A DNA stretch of 64,000 bases from Alphaproteobacteria bacterium (GTDB lineage Bacteria > Pseudomonadota > Alphaproteobacteria > Micropepsales > Micropepsaceae). Each line of letters starts with the position of its first letter. The stretch's first letter is position 1. Shown one piece after another: positions 1 through 7,378 of the stretch. The stretch covers positions 1-64,000 of the forward strand of contig JAICHV010000002.1 in the NCBI GenBank assembly GCA_025924715.1. Reading direction: 5' to 3'. The notes beneath the pieces are model-generated. The model was not told the origin of the DNA. It searched no databases and was given only the letters and a program-made list of their open reading frames with translations. Made by a program: the position numbers and the translations under genes.

Positions 1-652
1 TCTTGACCACGCCTTCAACGATCTGCTTCTCGTGCAGCGAGGCGACCAGGCTGGTGCGTTCCTCGGCGCGGCGCTCTTCCAGGACGGCGCGGCGCGACAC
101 CACGATATTGCCGCGGCGCCGGTCCATTTTCAGTATCTGGAAAAGCTGGGGCTGGTTCATCAGCGGGCCGACATCGCGCATCGGGCGCACATCGACTTGG
201 CTGCCGGGCAGGAAGGCCACGGCGCCGTCCAGATCGACGGTGAAGCCGCCCTTGACCCGGCCGAAGATCACGCCGGTGACGCGGTCCTGATCGTTGAAGG
301 CCTTTTCCAGCTTGATCCAGCTTTCCTCGCGGCGGGCCTTGTCGCGGCTCAGCACCGCTTCGCCCAGCGCGTTCTCGACCCGCTCCAGATAGACTTCGAC
401 TTCATCGCCGACATTGACGTTGGCCGGGATGCCCGGCATGGCGAATTCCTTGAGGCTGATCCGCCCTTCGGTTTTCAGCCCGACATCGACCATGGCGAAG
501 TCGTTCTCGATGGAAACGATGGTGCCCTTGATGACATTGCCCTCCTGGGGCGACTGGGTCTGGAAGCTTTGTTCCAGCATCGCCGCGAAATCGTCGCGGC
601 TGGGGGCGGCAATGGAAGATTCGGTCTTGGTCTGGGTTGTGGCGCGAGCCAT
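1..652 (-). CDS. rpsA: 30S ribosomal protein S1 (N-terminal part, cut by window edge)
   Basis: S1 binds mRNA on the 30S subunit and helps initiation on structured or SD-poor leaders. The reverse strand translates from an ATG at 652 into a protein opening MARATTQTKTES, with S1-domain phrases such as GNVIKGTIVSIENDFAMVDVG (repeat 1) and VTGVIFGRVKGGFTVDLDG (repeat 2). Only about 217 codons lie inside the window. The ORF track misses it because the stop is outside. An AAGGA stretch lies about 10 bases before the ATG. It sits downstream of aroA and cmk, the usual alphaproteobacterial order. Identity is secure. Confidence 0.95.
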   Translation of the reverse strand, partial: MARATTQTKTESSIAAPSRDDFAAMLEQSFQTQSPQEGNVIKGTIVSIENDFAMVDVGLKTEGRISLKEFAMPGIPANVNVGDEVEVYLERVENALGEAVLSRDKARREESWIKLEKAFNDQDRVTGVIFGRVKGGFTVDLDGAVAFLPGSQVDVRPMRDVGPLMNQPQLFQILKMDRRRGNIVVSRRAVLEERRAEERTSLVASLHEKQIVEGVVK

Positions 653-760
653 ACGGTTTCAGTCCTTACATGTCGTGCATGCCAAATGGCTTTCGCCATC
701 GGTCTTCCCGAACGGTGACATGACCGCCGGGCGGTTGGGTTTTGGATAAAGTAAGCGGGT

Positions 761-780
761 GGCCCGAAAGCCGCCGGGCC
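761..780 (-). terminator. GC-rich hairpin after cmk, possible weak terminator
   Basis: GGCCCG and CGGGCC form a 6-bp stem with an 8-base loop just past the cmk stop. There is no run of T on the minus strand after it, so it may be only a partial terminator or a processing hairpin between cmk and rpsA. Confidence 0.3.
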
Positions 781-783
781 TCC

Positions 784-1458
784 TTAGCCCCTGTGGCGGT
801 CTTTGAGCGCGCCCTCGACCTTTGGAGAAACAAGGGCCAGGGCTGCCGCGAACGCCGCGTCTATACCCAAATCGGAGGTATCGAGCAAGCCGGCGCCGGG
901 GGCCTGGATCAGGGGAGAGACGGCCCGGGTCTTGTCGGCCAGGTCGCGGGCCACAAGTTCCCGCAGCAAGTCGCCTTCATCGCGGACAATGCCCATCGCC
1001 TGTAATTCCTGCCAGCGGCGGTGGGCGCGGATTTCGGGCCGGGCATCGACATAGAGTTTGGCGGTGGCGTCGGGGGCAATGACACTGCCGATATCGCGCC
1101 CATCCATCACCGCGCCGGGGCTGCCCCCCGGCGGGCGGGCCAGGAAGCCGCGCTGGAAATCCAAAAGGGCCGCGCGCACCGCCGGGATCGCGGCAACTTG
1201 CGAGGCGGCCCTGCCGATCACATCGGTGCGGATCGAGGGACCGCCGGCCAGGGTCAGATCGATGGTCTGGGCTCCGCGCAAGGCATCATCGGGATTGTTG
1301 GGATCGCCTTTGGCTTCCAGCACCGCCAGCGCGGTCAGCCGATAGAGCGCCCCGGAATCCAGATGGGCGAAATGAAAATGCGCCGCGAGTTTTTTGGCCA
1401 GCGTGCCTTTGCCTGACGCGGCGGTGCCATCGACGGCGATGACAATAGGTTTGCTCAC
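784..1458 (-). CDS. cmk: cytidylate kinase
   Basis: Phosphorylates CMP/dCMP with ATP in pyrimidine nucleotide supply; cytoplasmic. The protein opens SKPIVIAVDGTAASGKGTLA, where GTAASGKGT is the P-loop, followed by LDSGALYR and MDGRDIGSVIAPDA, both typical of Cmk. I place the start at GTG 1458 because a GGGAGGGGGG ribosome site lies just upstream; this gives 224 residues, normal for the family. The longer ORF to 1524 would add an unconserved extension running back to the aroA stop. It follows aroA directly and precedes rpsA. Confidence 0.95.
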   Translation of the reverse strand: MSKPIVIAVDGTAASGKGTLAKKLAAHFHFAHLDSGALYRLTALAVLEAKGDPNNPDDALRGAQTIDLTLAGGPSIRTDVIGRAASQVAAIPAVRAALLDFQRGFLARPPGGSPGAVMDGRDIGSVIAPDATAKLYVDARPEIRAHRRWQELQAMGIVRDEGDLLRELVARDLADKTRAVSPLIQAPGAGLLDTSDLGIDAAFAAALALVSPKVEGALKDRHRG

Positions 1459-1523
1459 GGTATCCCCCCCTCCCGCCTGGGGAGGGAGCGAATTTCTGCG
1501 TGGGCGTTTGCGGTATGTCGGCA

Positions 1524-2870
1524 TCAGCTCTTCACCCCTTCCAACACCGCACCCAAGGCCCGCATCTTGCCTTCGTAATCGGGGAAGCTTGTCGCGATCA
1601 TGGTCACATCGTCCACCGTCACCGGGTTTTCGCTGGCCAGGCCCATGGTGAGGAAGCTCATGGCGATGCGGTGGTCCAGATGGGTGGCGACCGTGCCGCC
1701 GCCGGGCACTTTGGGCATCCCGCGCACGGTGAGATTGTTGTCGCTTTCATCTGCCTCGACGCCGTTGGCGGCAAGGCCCGCCATGATCGCAGCCAGCCGG
1801 TCGCTTTCCTTCACCCGCAATTCTTCCAGCCCCATCATCACCGTCTGCCCCCGCGCAAACGCCGCGGCGACGGCCAGGATGGGATATTCGTCGATCATGG
1901 ATGGCGCGCGCTCCGCCGGCACGGTCACGCCCTTCAATTGGGAATGCCGCACCGTCAGATCGCCGATCTCCTCGCCGCCGCTGATACGCCGGTCCGTGAT
2001 CTGAATATCGGCGCCCATCTCCAACAAAGTCTGGATCAGCCCGATGCGGCGCGGATTGAGCAGAATGGCCGGCAGCGAAATTTCCGATCCCGGCACGATC
2101 AACCCCGCCACCAGGGCGAAAGCGGCCGAGGATGGATCGCGCGGCACTTCCACCTGGGCCGCCTTCAATCGGATGCCTCCTTGCAGCACGATGGTCTCGC
2201 CCTGCCCCGCCGATCCAACCGTGATCTTGGCCCCGAAAGCGCTCAGCATTTTCTCGGTATGGTCGCGCGTCAGCGCCGCCTGGCTGATGCGGCTGATGCC
2301 ATCGGCGTTCAGCGCCGCCAGCAGCAGCGCCGACTTCACCTGGGCCGAAGCCACCCGCACTTGATAGGTGATCGGTTTGGCGGAGGCGGCGCCATGCAGC
2401 GTCACCGGCATCAGCGCCTTGGGGCCATCGCCTTCGAAGCGGGCGCCAAGCTGGGTCAAAGGTTCGAGCACCCGCGCCATCGGGCGGCTGCGCAGGCTGG
2501 CGTCGCCGGTAAAGATGGCGCGGATCGGCATGCCGGCCACGGCGCCCATCACCAGCCGCGAGCCCGTGCCGGACTTGCCGAAGTCCAGGGGCGCCGCCGG
2601 GGTGGTCCAGCACGCGCCCGTCACGCGCCAGGCGCCCGCGCCTTCCCGGACCAGCACCGCGCCCAGCGCCCGCAGCGCGCCGGCGGTGCTGAGCACGTCT
2701 TCGGATTCCAGCAAGCCCGTGACGGTGGTTTCCCCCGCCGCCATGGCCCCCAGGATCAGAGCCCGCTGGGAAATGGATTTGTCGCCCGGAACCTCAAACA
2801 GGCCCTTGAGAGCGCTAGCCTTTCGGGCACGAAGGGCGCGGGCATCGGGGTTGGCCTGTCCGGGTCGCAT
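1524..2870 (-). CDS. aroA: 3-phosphoshikimate 1-carboxyvinyltransferase (EPSP synthase, class II-like)
   Basis: Joins shikimate-3-phosphate and PEP in the shikimate pathway; cytoplasmic. The 448-residue length and the phrases SAQVKSALLLAALN, TRDHTEKML, APSMIDEYPILAVAAAFA, LEELRVKESDRL and THLDHRIAMSFL match the class II (CP4-like) enzymes. The N-terminal motif reads GDKSISQR where GDKSISHR is usual. The substrate loop reads DFGKSGTGSR; at the place where CP4 carries the Ala linked to glyphosate tolerance this protein has Gly. First gene of the aroA-cmk-rpsA set. Confidence 0.96.
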   Translation of the reverse strand: MRPGQANPDARALRARKASALKGLFEVPGDKSISQRALILGAMAAGETTVTGLLESEDVLSTAGALRALGAVLVREGAGAWRVTGACWTTPAAPLDFGKSGTGSRLVMGAVAGMPIRAIFTGDASLRSRPMARVLEPLTQLGARFEGDGPKALMPVTLHGAASAKPITYQVRVASAQVKSALLLAALNADGISRISQAALTRDHTEKMLSAFGAKITVGSAGQGETIVLQGGIRLKAAQVEVPRDPSSAAFALVAGLIVPGSEISLPAILLNPRRIGLIQTLLEMGADIQITDRRISGGEEIGDLTVRHSQLKGVTVPAERAPSMIDEYPILAVAAAFARGQTVMMGLEELRVKESDRLAAIMAGLAANGVEADESDNNLTVRGMPKVPGGGTVATHLDHRIAMSFLTMGLASENPVTVDDVTMIATSFPDYEGKMRALGAVLEGVKS

Positions 2871-2978
2871 GGAAGGGCTTGGTTACCTTTGACAAGGGGG
2901 ACTTATTTGTTTTGACAAGGGCTTGGGCCCGTGGCAAACGCGCCCCCTCGATAACCTCTTCTTCACGGGAACAGCACC

Positions 2979-3488
2979 TTGGTCAAGGCAGATCTTGGAA
3001 CAAAACGGGCCTGCCCCAGCTGCGCCGCCCGCTTCTACGACCTCACGAAGCGGCCGATCGAATGCCCCAAATGCGGCTACAGCTTTGAGCCGGAGACGCT
3101 TTACAAGCAGCGCCGCGGCCGTCAGCCCGAACCGGTCGCCGATGCCGGCGTGGTCCGCGCCGCCGAGACCGAGGACGAGGACAGCGACGACGAGAACGAG
3201 GACGCTGAGTCCGAGGCCGAAGACGAGGAAGAAGAAACCGTCGAGGAAGCTCCCCTGGTGGTCGCCGCCACCGGCGAAGATGAAGACGAAGCCGCCGAGG
3301 AAGAAGAAGCCGAAGCGGAATCCGGCATGTCGGTGGTCGAAGGCGACGAAGACGTCGCCATCGAGGACATCGAAGTGGAAGACGACGAGGAAGAAGAAGG
3401 CGATGACGGCCTTCTGGCCGAAGTCGAGGACGAAGAAGACGACGTTGCCGGCATCATCGATCCCGGCATCGCCAAGGACGAGAGTTAG
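2979..3488 (+). CDS. FYDLN-type acidic zinc-ribbon protein (TIGR02300-like)
   Basis: Small alphaproteobacterial protein of unknown role. The N-terminus GTKRACPSCAARFYDLTKRP with a later CPKCG gives two CxxC pairs, a likely zinc ribbon, and carries the FYDL signature of the family. From about residue 60 onward the protein is extremely acidic (long Glu/Asp runs), which is also typical. The start is TTG 2979, giving MVKADLGTKR in place of the usual MAKPELGTKR; no other start fits the conserved N-terminus. 169 residues. It is divergent from aroA and lies just before the tRNA-Ala gene. Confidence 0.85.
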   Translation: MVKADLGTKRACPSCAARFYDLTKRPIECPKCGYSFEPETLYKQRRGRQPEPVADAGVVRAAETEDEDSDDENEDAESEAEDEEEETVEEAPLVVAATGEDEDEAAEEEEAEAESGMSVVEGDEDVAIEDIEVEDDEEEEGDDGLLAEVEDEEDDVAGIIDPGIAKDES

Positions 3489-3587
3489 TTTATATTGGTC
3501 GCATTGCCGGACGGAAAACCGCTTCACACTTTTCCTGGCAATGCTCTTGAAGTCCCTGTCCGCGCCCAACGGACAGGTCATTGGCAC

Positions 3588-3663
3588 GGGGCCATAGCTC
3601 AGCTGGGAGAGCGCCTGCATGGCATGCAGGAGGTCAGCGGTTCGATCCCGCTTGGCTCCACCA
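3588..3663 (+). tRNA. tRNA-Ala (GGC anticodon)
   Basis: A 76-nt cloverleaf is readable. The acceptor stem GGGGCCA pairs with TGGCTCC, including the G3:U70 wobble that defines tRNA-Ala. The D arm is GCTCAGCTGGGAGAGC, the anticodon stem CCTGC/GCAGG has loop ATGGCAT (anticodon GGC), the T arm contains GGTTCGATCCC, and the CCA end is encoded. The 3' end is part of a larger inverted repeat (see the next entry). Confidence 0.97.
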
Positions 3664-3697
3664 ATTCCCAGCGCAGCGGGAATTGGTGAGCCAAGCG
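3649..3697. repeat. inverted repeat copying the tRNA-Ala 3' end
   Basis: The last bases of the tRNA plus the flank (CTTGGCTCCACCAATTCCC, 3651-3669) are followed after an 8-base loop by their near-perfect reverse complement (GGGAATTGGTGAGCCAAG, 3678-3695), with one bulged base. Two more CG pairs extend the stem to about 20 bp. It could fold in the pre-tRNA and compete with the acceptor stem, act as a terminator or processing signal, or be a scar of a recombination event. Confidence 0.8.
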
Positions 3698-3901
3698 CCG
3701 AGCGGGCGCTAGCGCCAGCGTAGCGCGCCCGCGAGGGTGGCACCGCCCTTAATTGTAAAACTCCGAATTACTCCCAAACCGCCGAGCGGGCGCTGGGCGG
3801 CTTAGCGACAGCGTCGTGGCCGCGCGTAGCGCGCCCGCGAGGGTGGCGCCGCCCTACATTATAAAATCCCGATTTGCTCCCTGATAGCCGAGCGGTTTTG
3901 C
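3697..3901. repeat. tandem GC-rich palindromic repeat units
   Basis: Two units begin GCCGAGCGGGCGCT and share GTAGCGCGCCCGCGAGGGTGG, CCGCCCT and an AT-rich tail ending CTCCC (about 3697-3775 and 3781-3883). The second carries about 24 extra bases. A third truncated start (GCCGAGCGG) abuts the stop of the next gene at 3902. Each unit is internally palindromic (GCGGGCGC against GCGCGCCCGC). They look like a REP-type interspersed element. Confidence 0.75.
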
Positions 3902-5206
3902 CTAGCACGGCAAGTATTGCACTCTTTCCGCCCGGGAACGGTGCAGCGGGAAAGCGGGCACCGGCTCGAAGCCCGTCAGCGGCGCGCCGGACAGGGCTTT
4001 TCCCAGACCAAACCGTACGCCGCACCCGCGCGCGGTTTGGACCTGGCCCTCGCTGTCGAGTCCGGCCAGGCAAGTAAACCAGGGTCTGTCCTTGGCCCGG
4101 CGCACCAGCATCTGCGCGCCGGCAAGGCTCTTTTGCGGCGTGGCATATTGCGCAATCACCGCCGCGAGGCCGACGGTCGCCAAACTCGCGTCCAGGCTTG
4201 GAATACTGCGCGGGTTGTCGAACTCCACGATCGTGCGCAGGCCCGGCATCTTTAGCATCGCCAGCAGTTCGGCCAGCCGCCCGCTGGGAATGGTGGACGG
4301 CACTTGCTCGATCTTCAGCAGGATCGGGCAAGTCGGCGTGATCTTCAACGCCTTGAGCGCCGTGATGTAGCGAATGCGCGGGGACAGGGTCATCAGGGTG
4401 TCGTGTGAAACGCCGACGGTCAGGCCGCAGACTCCCTGGGCATCGTGGATCTTGCGGCTATATTCGCCGGCCGCGCCCAGCAAGGCGACTTCCAGCTCCA
4501 GCGCATCAAGCTCCCGATGCAAGCCCAAGGCGCGCGTTGCACTTTCGGCCGGCCTGCCATCTGTCCTGGTATAAAGCGCGATCAGGAGAGTCTTGCTTTC
4601 GTTTTTGGCCAGCTCCCAGACCGGAAAAAAGCCGACGGCATATCCACAGGCCGAGGCCAGCTCACACGCTCCCCGCAAGCCGCTTTGGGTCGTGCCGATG
4701 GTTTTGGCCCCGCTCAGTTCGGGCGCGGATCGAAAATGCAGCGTCTCCACGCCGGTCGTGTCGAGCGAGGATATGATCCGGTCCGCCGCCATTGTGGTGA
4801 GCACGGCAATCGGACCGGGCACCGGGCCCACCACGCTTTTGAGCGTGACGTCCTCATCCTGTTCCCCAAACACCAGGGCGCAAACCTGCTTTGCCACGGA
4901 GGCGCAACACAGCACGGCTTCTTCGTGGGAACAGCCGTGAAAGGTCGCGACATAGGCAACCTCGCCGATCCGGATGAAACTGTCCTGCGGTCCCTGCACA
5001 TTGCGCAAGGCCCGCTCGAACAACTGATGAATGAGATCGCGAAGCCGAGGCCATTTCGTGCCCAGCCGTTTTTTGATGGGTATCAAATTCAACAGGTTCA
5101 GCTTGCCGGCGCAGATCTGCATCGCCGCGCTGAGATCGTCTTCGGGACGGGGCTGTTTGCCGCTGGCGACGCGCTCCATCGAAATCGCTTGCTCCCTGCC
5201 GGACAA
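3902..5206 (-). CDS. protein of unknown function, possible degenerate GGDEF/EAL-like architecture
   Basis: I do not recognise this 434-residue protein. No signal peptide or membrane segment is visible, so it is probably cytoplasmic. The first half (about 80-135, FIRIGEVAYVATFHGCSHEEA) has the rhythm of a nucleotidyl-cyclase-like domain but lacks a GGDEF signature. The second half (about 255-390, RIRYITALKALKITPTCPILLKIE) loosely recalls an EAL-type barrel without its catalytic signature. The resemblance is weak and inferred by eye. It ends inside the repeat element and stands alone between the tRNA region and the FadL-like gene. Confidence 0.6.
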   Translation of the reverse strand: MSGREQAISMERVASGKQPRPEDDLSAAMQICAGKLNLLNLIPIKKRLGTKWPRLRDLIHQLFERALRNVQGPQDSFIRIGEVAYVATFHGCSHEEAVLCCASVAKQVCALVFGEQDEDVTLKSVVGPVPGPIAVLTTMAADRIISSLDTTGVETLHFRSAPELSGAKTIGTTQSGLRGACELASACGYAVGFFPVWELAKNESKTLLIALYTRTDGRPAESATRALGLHRELDALELEVALLGAAGEYSRKIHDAQGVCGLTVGVSHDTLMTLSPRIRYITALKALKITPTCPILLKIEQVPSTIPSGRLAELLAMLKMPGLRTIVEFDNPRSIPSLDASLATVGLAAVIAQYATPQKSLAGAQMLVRRAKDRPWFTCLAGLDSEGQVQTARGCGVRFGLGKALSGAPLTGFEPVPAFPLHRSRAERVQYLPC

Positions 5207-5454
5207 CGCAACAACGCCGGCTCAATGCAATTCTATTCTGATGCGCTTGACGTGTGCCCGATGTACACGAGCGAAATTAAAAAATTGCGTAGCAAGGTTC
5301 CGCCGCCGTGGAACTTTGACAGCTGCGCAGATGAAAACCGGCAAGCAACACGCGAAGCCGGCAGCGCACGCACCCGGCGCGTGCGTTGGGAATGGCAAAC
5401 AGCGCATCCAATAGCCATTATGGCTATTGCGGCGGCCGCCGGACGGGCAAGCTT
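5207..5454. other. intergenic region with a perfect hairpin
   Basis: About 250 bases without a gene. AATAGCCA-TTA-TGGCTATT (5410-5428) is a perfect 8-bp hairpin just beyond the stop of the leftward FadL gene. It lacks a T-run, so it may be a weak terminator. The remainder presumably holds the promoter of neither leftward gene except the 3902-5206 one; I see no clear consensus. Confidence 0.4.
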
Positions 5455-6738
5455 TCAATATTTGTAATGGGCCGACAGCGCCAGGATATCGACCGCCACC
5501 GTATAGGCGCCCGACAGCGTGATCGCATGGGTGATCGGGTCCGTGCTGTTGGCGCTGCTGTTCATGTTCGGGCGATCGAGCGCGAAGGAATGGCCATAGG
5601 CGCCGTCCAGCACCATGTGGTCGTTCCATTGATAGGACGCACCCAGCCCCAGCAAATAGCGGTCGCCATCGGGCAGGCTGACGGCGCGGAAGCGGCTGAC
5701 CACCGGGGTCTGGTCCCAGGCAAGCCCGGCTTTGAGCATCCAGGCATCGTCGAGGCGATAGGTACCACCCGCGGCAATCATCCAGCTGTCGCGATACCTC
5801 TCGTCATTGACGAAAGGCTGGTTCTGACTCTGGATTACCACTTGGCGAAATCCGCTCCACTGACTGAACTGTGCGTCGGCCGACAAAGTGAGATCGGGCG
5901 CGATCTGGCTGGTGATGCTGAGGCCCGAGGTCGCCGGCAGCCGCGCCTTGGCGCTGGCAGGGCTGTCGACCAGACCGAGCAGCGGGCTGACGCCGGCAAA
6001 ACTCAACCGGCCCTTGATATCGTGATCGATCGCCGAGCGGTAAGTGAGCCCCAGCCTGGTGTGGTCGTTCCATTGGGCGATGAGACCAAGATTGAACCCG
6101 AAAGCCCAATCATGGGCCTGGAAGCGGTAGATCCCATCCGGCGCCGGGCTTTGGAAGATCACCGCCTGGGGGATGGCGCTGCTGACATCGAGCTTGAGAT
6201 ATTGCATCGAAACGCCGGCGCCCACCGAAAACATGTCATTGATGCGCACGCCCAGGCTGGGATTGATGTCCACGCCCCGGGCCGAAGTCTTCAGGCCCAG
6301 ATAGCGGCCAACCCAATTGGAGTCATAGGAATTGGCGTTGCCGAAGGGCGCGGTGACCGCCATGCCCAGGCCGACATCCTGGTTCAGCTTGAGCACCGCA
6401 TAGATATTGGGCACGGCGGCGCTGAGGCCGCTGTCGCCGCCGTCATCGCCCCCGATCTGCGACCCGCGCAATTGGGCGCTGCCCTTGAAGTGCATCGACG
6501 GCAGGATCACCGCGGCGCCGGCTTCCAGTTCGGACCCGCGCAGCAGCGGCAGGCCGGCCGGATTGGAAAAGGCGGTATTGGCCGCGTCGGCCCGTGAGCC
6601 ATTGCCGGCATAACTGGTCGCAACCGCATCGGCGCTGTTTTCCCGCACCATGAAGCCGGCCGCCAAAGCGGCCTGCGATCCCGCGGCGACGGCCGCCACG
6701 CCCAGTGCGATAGCCAAAAGAAAAGAGTTGCGCCCCAT
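5455..6738 (-). CDS. OmpP1/FadL/TodX family outer-membrane transporter
   Basis: A 14-strand barrel family that passes hydrophobic molecules such as fatty acids across the outer membrane. From ATG 6738 the protein begins with a signal peptide ending SQAALA, then AGFMVRENSADAVATSYAGNGSRADAANTAFSNPAGL, the N-terminal hatch region with the NPAGL motif typical of FadL. The C-terminus ends ALSAHYKY with an aromatic final residue, as for outer-membrane barrels. About 427 residues. The tracked ORF starts at 6792; ATG 6744 or 6738 fits the signal peptide better, and 6738 has a GGATG stretch before it. The substrate is unknown. Confidence 0.88.
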   Translation of the reverse strand: MGRNSFLLAIALGVAAVAAGSQAALAAGFMVRENSADAVATSYAGNGSRADAANTAFSNPAGLPLLRGSELEAGAAVILPSMHFKGSAQLRGSQIGGDDGGDSGLSAAVPNIYAVLKLNQDVGLGMAVTAPFGNANSYDSNWVGRYLGLKTSARGVDINPSLGVRINDMFSVGAGVSMQYLKLDVSSAIPQAVIFQSPAPDGIYRFQAHDWAFGFNLGLIAQWNDHTRLGLTYRSAIDHDIKGRLSFAGVSPLLGLVDSPASAKARLPATSGLSITSQIAPDLTLSADAQFSQWSGFRQVVIQSQNQPFVNDERYRDSWMIAAGGTYRLDDAWMLKAGLAWDQTPVVSRFRAVSLPDGDRYLLGLGASYQWNDHMVLDGAYGHSFALDRPNMNSSANSTDPITHAITLSGAYTVAVDILALSAHYKY

Positions 6739-6883
6739 CGTCATCCAAATTTGAGAGGGGAAAAATCGCCACGATTCCATTCGTCGCGGCAAGTCAATTG
6801 CGCGGCGCGTGAAAGGTTCCCACGGAATTGTCGCGACTGTAAGCGACGTTTACAGCAAGGCGATGCTGCGCTGGTCGAGTGGC

Positions 6884-7369
6884 CTAGTCCGGACAGTCGC
6901 TGCCATAGGCGTTGAAATCCTCGATGCTCATGCGCGCCTGATCGGCGGCCTTTCTGCTCTCGCGCAGATTGACGGCGATGCGGTGGTTCTCGATCGTCAC
7001 CAGCGACGCCGCCAGTACCGTTCCGCCTTGCGCCGCGCGCACCTGCCGGGCCGCCAAAAAATTGCCGATACAGCGGCGAAAGCCATCCGACAGCGCGGCA
7101 TAGCGCTTGGCGGCCGCCATGGCCGCAACCACTTGGGCACGGGTGGCGACATGGCCGTTCACCGCCACAGGCATCACCGGCGCCCAGCAGCCATCCGCGG
7201 CATAGCTGGCCTTGGTCCAGGCGGGATCGGGCCTGCTATCGCCATCGCCCTCGCAGACCGGCGCGAAACGCGATGGGACGGTGGGCGAAGCACCGCGGCC
7301 GGCCACCGCCACCGATCCCAAGGCGCCAAGCGCGATCAGCAGAAGCGTGCCGGCTGCGATCCTATTCAT
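6884..7369 (-). CDS. small secreted protein of unknown function
   Basis: 161 residues with an N-terminal signal (MNRIAAGTLLLIALGALGSVAVAG) and a mature domain holding four cysteines (PVCEGDGD, DGCWAPV, RRCIGNF, SDCPD), consistent with disulfides in the periplasm. No family recognised. It lies 9 bases after the stop of the leftward NHL-repeat gene, so the two are probably co-transcribed. Confidence 0.7.
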   Translation of the reverse strand: MNRIAAGTLLLIALGALGSVAVAGRGASPTVPSRFAPVCEGDGDSRPDPAWTKASYAADGCWAPVMPVAVNGHVATRAQVVAAMAAAKRYAALSDGFRRCIGNFLAARQVRAAQGGTVLAASLVTIENHRIAVNLRESRKAADQARMSIEDFNAYGSDCPD

Positions 7370-7378
7370 GGCCGCCCG

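Noticed and set aside
1500-2915. 471-aa plus-strand ORF across aroA
   Set aside because: Shadow of a well-identified gene; His/Arg-rich text typical of an antisense frame in GC-rich DNA.
3588-3663. tRNA-Ala as the attachment site of the integrase island
   Set aside because: The integrase is 30 kb away with housekeeping genes between; no matching repeat near the integrase was seen.
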